Source: JAXDBV01 sp034678415 (GTDB lineage Bacteria > Bacteroidota > Bacteroidia > Bacteroidales > VadinHA17). Taken from it: 7,665 bases of DNA. The notes under the pieces are model-generated. The model saw only the letters and a program-made list of their open reading frames with translations, made no database searches and had not been told where the DNA came from. The stretch covers positions 1 through 7,665 of the forward strand of contig JAXDBV010000109.1 in the NCBI GenBank assembly GCA_034678415.1, in the 5' to 3' direction. Made by a program: the position numbers and the translations under genes. Each line of letters opens with the position of its first letter. Within the stretch, counting starts at the first letter, position 1. This document shows, piece by piece, positions 1 through 6,934 of the stretch.

Positions 1-105
1 AGGGGTTATCTCCAGTAAACGGGAAAGATCAGTTCCTGATAAGCTCTCTGTCTTCAGCTCGGCAGTATACAGCGCTTTCAGAAGATCATCGGCGTTTGAT
101 GACAT
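1..105 (-). CDS. DtxR/MntR-like metal-dependent transcriptional regulator, N-terminal fragment
   Basis: Only the first 35 codons are present; the gene runs off the left edge on the minus strand. It starts at an ATG at 105-103 and begins MSSNADDLLKALYTAELK, continuing to a segment ending SRLLEITP. Seen: an amphipathic first helix (DDLLKALYTAEL) followed by a second helix (SGTDLSRLLEI). This resembles the start of the winged-helix domain of DtxR/MntR/IdeR regulators, where a helix of the type 'xxYLKAIYxL' is followed by 'xxxxLAxxLxVxPxSV'. Members of that family bind Fe(II) or Mn(II) and repress metal uptake genes. The metal-binding residues lie beyond the window, so the family call is inference from a short stretch; another winged-helix family (MarR-like, for example) is possible. 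It is divergent from the B12 operon and shares its AT-rich upstream spacer. Confidence 0.5.
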   Translation of the reverse strand, partial: MSSNADDLLKALYTAELKTESLSGTDLSRLLEITP

Positions 106-202
106 AATATAATTCTATATGTGAATATCATAAAATTGAGTAATAATAAATAATATATTGAATATAGACAAGAATATTATATATATATTTTTATTGTTCC
201 GT
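106..202. other. AT-rich divergent intergenic spacer
   Basis: This stretch separates the minus-strand regulator from the promoter of the B12 operon and is strikingly AT-rich compared with the genes around it, including an alternating AT tract at roughly 176-190. No coding potential is visible. It must hold the minus-strand promoter, but I could not find a convincing pair of Bacteroidetes promoter elements on that strand. The tract could act as an upstream activating element for the 203-232 promoter or as a site for a regulator; nothing in it identifies which. Confidence 0.5.
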
Positions 203-232
203 TTTGCATAATGGGAGAATTCATTATATTTG
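203..232 (+). promoter_or_regulatory. Bacteroidetes-type promoter of the B12 operon
   Basis: A TTTG at 203-206 (-33 element) is followed after 18 nt by TATATTTG at 225-232, a perfect match to the Bacteroidetes primary sigma factor -7 element TAnnTTTG. The expected transcription start, a few bases downstream of 232, coincides with the 5' edge of the riboswitch, which independently supports the call. The same 18-nt spacing recurs at 3464-3493. Confidence 0.75.
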
Positions 233-235
233 CGT

Positions 236-417
236 CCGGGTGGTTCCTGCACATTTATCAAATGTGCGGGATGAAAAGGGAACCAGGTTAGAATCCTGGA
301 CAGTACCCGCTGCTGTGAACCCTGTAGTACTTACGGGCACTCCTGCCACTGTTCTGACAGGTAAGATCAGGATGGGAAGGCGCCACGTAAGAGGGTAAGT
401 CAGAAGACCTGCCACCG
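236..417 (+). promoter_or_regulatory. Cobalamin (B12) riboswitch
   Basis: The conserved core of the cobalamin aptamer can be read directly. A closing helix pairs GGTGG (239-243) with CCACC (412-416). A strong hairpin pairs GCACATTT (249-256) with AAATGTGC (260-267). The motif GATGAAAAGGGAA (270-282) follows, then a hairpin pairing CCAGG (283-287) with CCTGG (295-299). Next come CAGTACCCGCTGCTGTGA (301-318), the B12-box core GCCACTG (345-351), GATGGGAAGGCGCC (371-384), and the 3' signature GTAAGTCAGAAGACCTGCC (395-413). Cobalamin binding normally lowers expression of the downstream gene. The receptor start codon is about 30 nt past the aptamer and no U-tract terminator hairpin is visible, so control of translation initiation seems more likely than termination; that part is inference. 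Confidence 0.96.
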
Positions 418-448
418 TGTTTTCGGTTCGGGCTAAACATTTGTAATC

Positions 449-2398
449 TTGACAACAATCCGTGCCATTCTTTTCTGGTCGTTCTTGTGCCTGTTCCATA
501 CCACCCTTACCGGTACGGTAATAGATACTATTAAACTGGAAGAGATATGTGTGGTAAGCCCCCGCCACATACTCTACCACGAAGGTACTGTATCATGGAA
601 GTATGATTCGGCCACCCTTTCAAGATTCGCAACGGCCGACCTGGGCCAGTTGCTCTCTCTCACACTTCCTTACCCTGTCATGCTGTATGGCCCGCAGGGG
701 GCTCTATCAGGCATCCTGCTCAGGGGATCGGCCTCGAACCAGACAACCGTTGCATGGAATGGCTTCCCCATCAATTCAGCCACCACGGGCACCACCGACC
801 TGTCGTTGATCACCCCCGGCCTGTCAGACGGCGTATCGGTCAATGCCGGTGTCCCAGGTTCATTGTTCGGTTATGGTAATGTCGGTGGTGTTATCTTTCT
901 TGAAAACCACCCCGATTTTATCAATCGTCTCAATGTAACCATTCATGCCGGCATGGGCAGCTTCGGCACCCGGCAGGCCTCCCTTGGAACAAAACTGGGG
1001 AATGAAGCCATACAGGCACATTTTAACATGTTCTCCCGTACATCGGACAACGATTTTTATTTCAGGGATATTTACAAGCCCGGTAGCCCGCTTGTTCAGC
1101 TTGAACATAGCCGGTTCAGGCATACCGGTTTCAGCCAGGGAACCTTTCTCAACCTGAAGGGAGGGCACCAGGTGGAAGCGGGAATATGGTACCAGGTAAA
1201 GGAGATGGAGATCCCTTCCATCATGGGAGCGACGGCCACCGGAACCGCTTTCCAGAAAGACAGTGTGTTCAGGATGTATGCCGGGTATACCCGTCGGTAT
1301 AACCGGTCTTTCTTCAGGATACGGTCAGCCCTGTTTAATGAATATATTCATTATACCGATAAGGATGATCCGCTGGACGCATTTTATTCCATTGACTCAC
1401 GGATCCGCACCCTGCAACTCATGAACATAGCCGAGTACAGGGTGTACCTGGGTGACCACCTGGTGGCTGATGCCGGTATCACAGCCGGCGGCGTCACGGC
1501 CAGGGTTCAAAGTTACGGACAACGGACTGTTGAAACAAAATACGGTGTCTTCACCGGGCTGCGCATAGCCTATCCGCGGTGGACCACCAACCTCACCATG
1601 CTGAAGGAATGGGTTACCCATTACGATCCTCCCGTGCAGACAGCCCTCAACGGCACGTATAGATGGTCTGACCGGCTGGTGATGAAAGCAAAGCTGTCAA
1701 ACCATTACCGGATCCCGTCGCTGAATGACAAGTACTGGATCCCGGGCGGTAACCCGGATATTAGACCGGAGAAGGGATGGAGCATCGATGCCGGTTTCAG
1801 CCTCGGACTCCTGCCATCACGGGTCAGCCAGGCCTCCCTCGGATTGGATATAACTGCCTTTACATCAACCATCATCGACTGGATACAGTGGATACCCGGA
1901 GCGGATTACTGGTATCCTGAGAATTACCTCAGAGTGTGGGCCAGGGGTATTGAATCACAATTATCAGGTCACCTGCAGACAGGCAGGATGAAGCTGCAGG
2001 GTGAGATGAACTACTTCTTTACCCGTTCACAAAACAGGAAGGTTCAGCAGGGTGACGGCCAGTTGCCATACGTGCCGTTTCATGCCCTCACCTCGAAGAT
2101 CTCGGTCATCACCGGCAGGTTCTTCCTTGCATGGCAGGGATCAGTAACCGGGAAACGTTTCTCCACGGCCGATAACAGCGAGTCATATTCCCTGCAGCCA
2201 TGCTACCTTCATAACCTGTACGCGGGATGGAAGGCAGGAAAAAATAAGCTGGCAGGCGAAATATCGGTTCAGGTAAATAACCTCTTTAATGAACAGTACG
2301 AATCCATACGGGCTCATGCCATGCCAGGAACCCATATTCTTATCCAGGTAGTGATGAGTTTCAGCAACACGCGTTCCGAAATAAAACAACAGAAATGA
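449..2398 (+). CDS. btuB: BtuB-like TonB-dependent cobalamin receptor
   Basis: Outer-membrane, TonB-energised channel expected to import cobalamin or other corrinoids; 649 aa, a usual length for BtuB-type receptors. Residues 1 to about 24 form a signal peptide. A TonB-box-like stretch (TIKLEEICVVSPR, about 27-39) is followed by the plug domain (about 40-155) with LLRGSASNQTTVAWNGFPIN and a GYGNVGGVIFLEN end. The rest is a beta-barrel rich in alternating aromatic strands; near the C-terminus VNNLFNEQYES is the typical receptor motif, and the last strand ends in phenylalanine (VVMSF) followed by an 11-residue tail. The start is a TTG: an in-frame TAA at 434-436 lies just upstream, and no in-frame ATG occurs before the plug domain, so TTG 449 is the only start that keeps the signal peptide. 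No clear Shine-Dalgarno is seen. Substrate assignment rests on the riboswitch directly upstream and the btuG-like and btuF-like genes downstream. Its stop overlaps the next start by 4 nt. Confidence 0.93.
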   Translation: MTTIRAILFWSFLCLFHTTLTGTVIDTIKLEEICVVSPRHILYHEGTVSWKYDSATLSRFATADLGQLLSLTLPYPVMLYGPQGALSGILLRGSASNQTTVAWNGFPINSATTGTTDLSLITPGLSDGVSVNAGVPGSLFGYGNVGGVIFLENHPDFINRLNVTIHAGMGSFGTRQASLGTKLGNEAIQAHFNMFSRTSDNDFYFRDIYKPGSPLVQLEHSRFRHTGFSQGTFLNLKGGHQVEAGIWYQVKEMEIPSIMGATATGTAFQKDSVFRMYAGYTRRYNRSFFRIRSALFNEYIHYTDKDDPLDAFYSIDSRIRTLQLMNIAEYRVYLGDHLVADAGITAGGVTARVQSYGQRTVETKYGVFTGLRIAYPRWTTNLTMLKEWVTHYDPPVQTALNGTYRWSDRLVMKAKLSNHYRIPSLNDKYWIPGGNPDIRPEKGWSIDAGFSLGLLPSRVSQASLGLDITAFTSTIIDWIQWIPGADYWYPENYLRVWARGIESQLSGHLQTGRMKLQGEMNYFFTRSQNRKVQQGDGQLPYVPFHALTSKISVITGRFFLAWQGSVTGKRFSTADNSESYSLQPCYLHNLYAGWKAGKNKLAGEISVQVNNLFNEQYESIRAHAMPGTHILIQVVMSFSNTRSEIKQQK

Positions 2399-3453
2399 AT
2401 ATGAAAGCAAGCGTTTATTTATCCTTCCTGTTGATACTTTTGTTCTCCGGCTGCCATCCGGCGGATGAGGAAATGTTCCATTTCACCGGAGGTGTGTTCG
2501 TCGTGAATGAAGGGAAGTTCAACAGTAATACAGGATCAATCAGCCATTATAATCCTTCCTCGGGGAAGATGATCGGGGATGTCTTCATGCAGGCCAACGG
2601 TCGTCCACTGGGTGATGTTGTACAGTCCATGGCCATCACGGGTGACACGGGTGTTATTGTTGTCAACAACTCGCAGAAAATCGAGATGGTAAATCTCAGG
2701 ACGTTTGTTTCCATCGGATCGGTAACCGGGATTGATTACCCGCGACATTTCCTCCCGCTGGGCGATGGAACGGGCTTGCTCACGGCCGGCAGTTTCGGCG
2801 GGTCGGTATACCGTGTTGACCTAAAGACACTCCGTGTGACAGATACTCTCGCTGTGGGAAACGGACCCGAGACGCTGGTGCGGATGAACAACAGGGTGTA
2901 CGTGGTGAACAGCGGAGGATGGACCATCGACAGTACCGTGAGTGTCATCGACCTGGATACCTTTTCGATCATCGATACCATTCCCGTGGGCGATCAGCCT
3001 GCCGATATTGTCTGTGCAGGCAATGATCTGTGGGTGCTTTGTAGCGGCCGTGTGTTGTACAGTGACGACTGGTCACAGGTAATCTATGAATCGGATGCGC
3101 AGATCACAAGGATTTCTTTCTCTGACCATACAACCGCCAGCATGATCATAGGGCAGAAAGGGGATGGATACAATCCCCGCCGGCTAGCCCTGGGCAGCGA
3201 TGGTTCAACCCTGTATTTTGACGAGGCCGGAGGGGTATACCTGGTCGCGGCTGACCTGACCACAGCCCCGGAAGGACCCGTTATCCGCAAAAGAGTGTAC
3301 GGGCTGGAAACCGATCCCTATGGTGAGCTGTATGCATTCATCGCTCCCGGCTTCGACATGAACGGCTATATGCTCCGGTATGATATGAACGGGATGCTGG
3401 TCGATTCGGCAACGGTGGGTATAGCCCCCAACGGCGCTGTCTCCTGGGATTGA
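2395..3453 (+). CDS. btuG: BtuG-like surface-exposed corrinoid-binding beta-propeller lipoprotein
   Basis: 352 aa lipoprotein. The signal peptide ends in a lipobox FSGC with the acylated cysteine at residue 20. The next residues, HPADEE, are acidic and resemble the lipoprotein export signal that sends Bacteroidota lipoproteins to the outer face of the outer membrane. The body is all beta with repeated propeller-like blades of the DUF5074/YncE type: GGVFVVNEGKFNSNTGSISH (about 32-51), GRPLGDVVQSM (about 69-79), and later units such as TVSVIDLDTFSIIDTIPVGD followed by QPADIV. In Bacteroides thetaiotaomicron, BtuG is a propeller lipoprotein that binds B12 extremely tightly and works with BtuB; the size, signal, fold and direct coupling to a btuB-like gene fit that role. 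The start ATG overlaps the btuB stop (ATGA at 2395-2398), implying translational coupling; a second in-frame ATG lies at 2401. Family fold is fairly certain, the exact ligand is inferred from context. Confidence 0.85.
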   Translation: MNMKASVYLSFLLILLFSGCHPADEEMFHFTGGVFVVNEGKFNSNTGSISHYNPSSGKMIGDVFMQANGRPLGDVVQSMAITGDTGVIVVNNSQKIEMVNLRTFVSIGSVTGIDYPRHFLPLGDGTGLLTAGSFGGSVYRVDLKTLRVTDTLAVGNGPETLVRMNNRVYVVNSGGWTIDSTVSVIDLDTFSIIDTIPVGDQPADIVCAGNDLWVLCSGRVLYSDDWSQVIYESDAQITRISFSDHTTASMIIGQKGDGYNPRRLALGSDGSTLYFDEAGGVYLVAADLTTAPEGPVIRKRVYGLETDPYGELYAFIAPGFDMNGYMLRYDMNGMLVDSATVGIAPNGAVSWD

Positions 3454-3463
3454 TACACAGCTC

Positions 3464-3493
3464 TTTGACGATGCCTGATTTTTCTTATATTCG
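3464..3493 (+). promoter_or_regulatory. Predicted internal Bacteroidetes-type promoter upstream of the protease
   Basis: In the 94-nt gap after btuG, TTTG at 3464-3467 is followed after exactly 18 nt by TATATTCG at 3486-3493, one mismatch from TAnnTTTG. The spacing equals that of the strong promoter at 203-232. Transcription would begin near 3500, leaving a short AT-rich leader before the protease. No terminator hairpin is seen between btuG and this site, so read-through from the riboswitch-controlled promoter is also possible. Confidence 0.45.
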
Positions 3494-3547
3494 TGCGGAT
3501 GATCACTGGTTTTTGAAACATAATATTCTATTATACTCATAAAAGGA

Positions 3548-5689
3548 ATGATGAAGGGCCGGAAAATGAAGGGAGGACACCTGCTAAAGGCTGTTCTGCT
3601 CTTTGTATGTATGATACTGCCGGGAATCCGAGCATTCGGTCAGCTTAGTTCAGGTGGGGTACCCGCATCGTTCACACAGAAAGATCTTACGTCGTTACCC
3701 CTGATCGTCATGCCTGCCCTGCCGTCGGATATCACGAAGGAAAGCCCCGGAGATGGATCGCTGGCCAAAACGCTTGCCTTTGCCTGGCCGTTTGACGTGG
3801 AATATTCCATGGAACGCGACGGCCGGTGGGATGAACTGCCCGACGGCACCGCCGTATGGAGGATCGGATTTGTTTCTGCCGGCGCCTATTCGCTTAACAT
3901 CATCTTCTCAACATTCCGGATCCCTGAGGACGGGCGTGTTTTTATGTACAACCCTGAAAGAACTTTTCTGCTGGGAGCCTTTACCGCCCTCAATCACAAC
4001 GAAAAGGGTGTCTTACCTGTCATGCCGGTTCCCGGAGAACGCATCATCGTTGAGTACGACCTGCCTCGCGGCGCTGCCGACAAAGGCATGCTGGTCATCG
4101 GCCGTATCTCGCATGACTATAAAAATTCCTTTTTCCCGTCCACCGCCAAGGATGGTTCCTTTGGCGACTCCGGGCCCTGTAACCCGGATATCAATTGCCC
4201 ACCCGGAGATAAATGGCAGCTGCAACGCCAGGCTGTGTGCCGCCTGCTGATCAATGGCGTGGAACTGTGCTCGGGAGTTATGCTAAATAATACGGCTGAG
4301 GACGGCAAGCCTTACCTCTATACGGCCAACCATTGCATCGGCAGCCAGGGTGATGCCGCTAACACCCTCGTCGTGTTCAATTACCAGAGCCCGTACTGTA
4401 ACGGTCCCGACGTATTTCCGCTGCAGTCGCTCTCAGGGGCGACCCTGAGGGCTACCTCCGACAGGCTTGACTTTACGCTGGTTGAACTGAACAGCCGGCC
4501 GCCGCAAAGCTATAAACCTTACTATGCCGGCTGGAGACGGACAGAGAACGGGATTTCTTCCACGGTGTGCATCCATCATCCGCAGGGAGATGTGAAAAAG
4601 ATCGCCATGGATGACCAGGCTCCTTTCACGGCAACCTATTCCGATGCATCCGACACCTATGACCATAATGCCCACTGGAAGGTAGCCCGCTGGGAAATAG
4701 GCACCACGGAAGGTGGTTCATCGGGCTCCCCCCTAATGGATCAGAACGGGTATGTCATCGGTACCCTCACCGGCGGGGATGCCCAGTGCGGACGGGCCAT
4801 CAACGACTATTTTGGCAAGACCTCACGAGCGTGGGATGATTATGCCTCCACCGATCAGCAGCTGAAAGTATGGCTCGATCCGATGAGCCTGAACCCTCTC
4901 ATGTTCGAAGGTTTTAATCCATACTCCGACGGCGCCCTCGAAGCTGATTTCCTGGTCAGTGCCGGGCAGGTCTGCTCCGGTGCCTTCATGGTTTTCAATG
5001 ATTACTCATCAGGCGAGGTGAACAGCCATACCTGGCTGTTCGGTGATGAGGCTATCCCGCCTTCTGCCAGCGGCCCTGGTCCGCATTTCGTCAAGTATAC
5101 AGGAGGGGGCACAAAAGCAATACGGCTGATCGTCACCGATGCCATAACCAGCGATACGGTTGACAGGGAGATTGATGTCACGCTCAACGTCCCCGTCACA
5201 GCCGGATTTTCATATACCCCTGACCAGGACAACTGGATAAGGTTTACCGACGAGTCAATCAATGCCGGCAAGTATTACTGGGATTTTGGAGACAATACCT
5301 CTCCGGCGGTACAGAGTAATCCCGAACACAGGTATACCAATACCGGTAGCTATGTCGTGAGGCAACGGGTAAGCAACGTGGCCTGCATGGATACAGCCAC
5401 CCTGCAGATCACTGTTTCGGGCATTAATGATCCTGTGCTGCAAACCATCAGGATCTATCCCTTGCCGGCTGACGAGGTACTGATGATCTCCTTCGGCCTG
5501 CAGGCAGACGGAGAGATCACCGTCAGTCTGACCGGCCTGTCAGGAACACTGGTATACGAGCGGGTGTACCACACTGGCGCTGCCCTTACTGAAATACCGT
5601 GCAGCAACCTTGCCCCGGGATTGTATGTGCTGAAGGTGCAACGGGGGAAAGAAATGTTTTCTGGGACTATTGCGATCATTCATGAATAG
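3548..5689 (+). CDS. Secreted lysyl-endopeptidase-like serine protease with PKD domains and T9SS sorting domain
   Basis: 713 aa secreted protease. Signal peptide about 1-31; beta-rich propeptide-like region about 32-200; trypsin-fold catalytic domain about 205-455; PKD domains about 465-548 (WLFGD) and 549-623 (YYWDFGDN); type A T9SS sorting domain about 633-713 (RIYPLPADEV to NLAPGLYVLKV). The catalytic triad is readable: His262 in YTANHC, Asp308 in LDFTLVEL, Ser392 in GGSSGSPL. The domain follows Achromobacter lysyl endopeptidase closely in order and motifs (CNPDINCPPGD at its start, LNNTAEDGKPY, IHHPQGD, VWLDP at its end). Asp420 in NDYFGK aligns with the residue I recall as setting lysine preference there, so cleavage after Lys is predicted, less securely. 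Maturation after Lys201 is plausible. Start choice is open: ATG 3548 abuts AAGGA (3543-3547), while ATG 3566 has AAGGG (3554-3558) 7 nt upstream and gives a tidier signal peptide. Its end overlaps btuF. Confidence 0.92.
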   Translation: MMKGRKMKGGHLLKAVLLFVCMILPGIRAFGQLSSGGVPASFTQKDLTSLPLIVMPALPSDITKESPGDGSLAKTLAFAWPFDVEYSMERDGRWDELPDGTAVWRIGFVSAGAYSLNIIFSTFRIPEDGRVFMYNPERTFLLGAFTALNHNEKGVLPVMPVPGERIIVEYDLPRGAADKGMLVIGRISHDYKNSFFPSTAKDGSFGDSGPCNPDINCPPGDKWQLQRQAVCRLLINGVELCSGVMLNNTAEDGKPYLYTANHCIGSQGDAANTLVVFNYQSPYCNGPDVFPLQSLSGATLRATSDRLDFTLVELNSRPPQSYKPYYAGWRRTENGISSTVCIHHPQGDVKKIAMDDQAPFTATYSDASDTYDHNAHWKVARWEIGTTEGGSSGSPLMDQNGYVIGTLTGGDAQCGRAINDYFGKTSRAWDDYASTDQQLKVWLDPMSLNPLMFEGFNPYSDGALEADFLVSAGQVCSGAFMVFNDYSSGEVNSHTWLFGDEAIPPSASGPGPHFVKYTGGGTKAIRLIVTDAITSDTVDREIDVTLNVPVTAGFSYTPDQDNWIRFTDESINAGKYYWDFGDNTSPAVQSNPEHRYTNTGSYVVRQRVSNVACMDTATLQITVSGINDPVLQTIRIYPLPADEVLMISFGLQADGEITVSLTGLSGTLVYERVYHTGAALTEIPCSNLAPGLYVLKVQRGKEMFSGTIAIIHE

Positions 5690-6893
5690 CTGCAGAACCG
5701 GTTTCCTCCTGGGGTGTGTCATCCTGCCGGCCATCGTGGTATTCACAGCGTGCAGGGATAGAGCGAGGGAGAGGTATAACGCTCAGGGAACGACCGTTCA
5801 CCTGAAGTATGCCCATGGCTTTTCCATTGAATGTATTGACTCCCTGAAGATAGTCAGGGTGTTCAGCCCCTGGCAGGGTGGAGGGAAGGTGATGATGCAG
5901 TACCTCCTCAGGCCCACAGGTGTTGTGGTTCCCGACAGCCTCAGACACCTGAAGGTGATCACCATCCCCGTGAAACGGGTGGTTTGTTTTTCAACCACCC
6001 ATGCCGGGATGATGTCATTCCTCGGTGTACAGGAATCGCTGGTGGGATTTTCCGGGCCGCACCTTCTCACCGATCCGTATTATATTGAAAAAGTGAGGGA
6101 AGGAAAGATCAGGGATATAGGATATGACCAGGGACTGAATTATGAAAATATTATCGGTCTGAAGCCTGACCTGATCATTACCTATGGTATTAATGCAGAG
6201 GTCAGCAAGGATATAGGGCGGCTGGAGGAACTGGGATTGCCGGTGGTGCTCAATGCCGATTACCTCGAGTCGGCTCCGCTGGGTAAGGCCGAATGGGTGA
6301 AATTCATCGCATCTTTCTTTGACCTTGATACCCTGGCAGAGAAAAAATTCAGCAGGGTGGAGAAGGAATACCTTGCGTTGAAAGAGGTTGCTGCAGGTGT
6401 CACGGCCAGGCCGGGAATCCTCACCGGGTTGCCATGGAAGGATATCTGGTACATGCCGGGAGGCCGGTCGTTTGCCGCAGCCTTCATCCGTGATGCCGGG
6501 GGCGATTACCTGTTTGCCTCCGACACGTCCCGTGAAACCCTTCCCCTCAGCATTGAACAGGTGTATAATGTAGCTCTCGGTGCAGGGATATGGATCAACC
6601 CGGGCAGCGCCGTCACCGCCGGTGAAATCACGGGTCTTGAACCCAGGCTGGCAAACCTGCCGGTATTTAAATCACAACAGGTGTATAACAATAACGCCCG
6701 CATGAACGGAACGGGCGGAAACGAATACTGGGAATCGGGGGTGATGGCTCCCCATCTGATCCTCAGTGACTTAATCAACATCTTCCATCCCGGCCTTGCC
6801 GGTGAACAACCATTGTATTTTTACCGGCGAATCGATTTCGGGACGTCCGGGGTATCAAGGACGGTCATACGCGAGGAGAAACACCGGTTATGA
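5682..6893 (+). CDS. btuF: BtuF-like periplasmic corrinoid-binding lipoprotein of an ABC importer
   Basis: 403 aa substrate-binding protein of the Peripla_BP_2 (BtuF/FecB/FhuD) type, which carries corrinoid, heme or siderophore to an ABC permease. A signal peptide ends in the lipobox FTAC (Cys24); the following RDRARE lacks the acidic surface-export pattern seen in the BtuG-like protein, so a periplasm-facing anchor is expected. Motifs: an N-terminal extension with YAHGFSIECID (about 43-53), lobe 1 with VKRVVCFSTTHAGMMSFLGV (about 97-116) and GLKPDLIITYG (about 159-169), the linker-helix region LGKAEWVKFIASFF (about 200-213), and lobe 2 with WYMPGGRSFAAAFIRDAGGD (about 256-275). The ATG at 5682 overlaps the protease stop by 8 nt and gives a compact signal peptide; a TTG at 5670 would add four residues. 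Cobalamin is inferred from the operon; the family alone would also allow iron-siderophore. No btuC or btuD follows. Confidence 0.83.
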   Translation: MNSCRTGFLLGCVILPAIVVFTACRDRARERYNAQGTTVHLKYAHGFSIECIDSLKIVRVFSPWQGGGKVMMQYLLRPTGVVVPDSLRHLKVITIPVKRVVCFSTTHAGMMSFLGVQESLVGFSGPHLLTDPYYIEKVREGKIRDIGYDQGLNYENIIGLKPDLIITYGINAEVSKDIGRLEELGLPVVLNADYLESAPLGKAEWVKFIASFFDLDTLAEKKFSRVEKEYLALKEVAAGVTARPGILTGLPWKDIWYMPGGRSFAAAFIRDAGGDYLFASDTSRETLPLSIEQVYNVALGAGIWINPGSAVTAGEITGLEPRLANLPVFKSQQVYNNNARMNGTGGNEYWESGVMAPHLILSDLINIFHPGLAGEQPLYFYRRIDFGTSGVSRTVIREEKHRL

Positions 6894-6934
6894 AAGCAAC
6901 AACGCGTATTTTTCGGGAAACCTGCAAGGCATGA
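6890..6934 (+). other. 14-codon reading frame bridging btuF and the permease gene
   Basis: An ATG at 6890 overlaps the btuF stop (ATGA, 6890-6893), encodes MKATTRIFRETCKA, and ends in a TGA at 6932-6934 that overlaps the permease start (ATGA, 6931-6934). A ribosome finishing btuF could thus re-initiate, pass through this frame, and be delivered to the permease start. It could equally be chance: the frame is very short and has no recognisable product. Reported as a possible coupling element, not as a confident gene. Confidence 0.2.

Noticed and set aside
106..202. Minus-strand promoter for the regulator gene
   Set aside because: A TATATTCA-like element can be found on the minus strand but no TTTG lies at the 18-nt spacing seen in the two plus-strand promoters; in such AT-rich sequence a single element match is not meaningful.
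204..398. 64-codon plus-strand open frame inside the riboswitch
   Set aside because: It covers the aptamer core, whose conserved bases explain the sequence; a peptide from it would begin upstream of the expected transcription start.
414..433. Small hairpin after the aptamer as an intrinsic terminator
   Set aside because: The stem is only four base pairs and no run of U follows it.
224..580. 118-codon open frame on the minus strand across the riboswitch and receptor start
   Set aside because: It is antisense to a clear structured RNA and to a real signal peptide, and its translation has no recognisable domain.
3511..3547. Second candidate promoter just before the protease
   Set aside because: A TTTG followed by TACTCATA has three mismatches in the -7 element and would leave almost no leader; the 3464-3493 pair is better.
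3753..4250. 165-codon plus-strand frame within the protease gene
   Set aside because: It is an out-of-frame shadow of the propeptide and early catalytic region, rich in Pro, Ser and Arg with no domain; the overlapping protease frame carries clear motifs.
6885..6930. Dedicated promoter for the amino-acid permease
   Set aside because: TATTTTTC at 6907-6914 is near the -7 pattern, but the matching upstream TTTG is missing.
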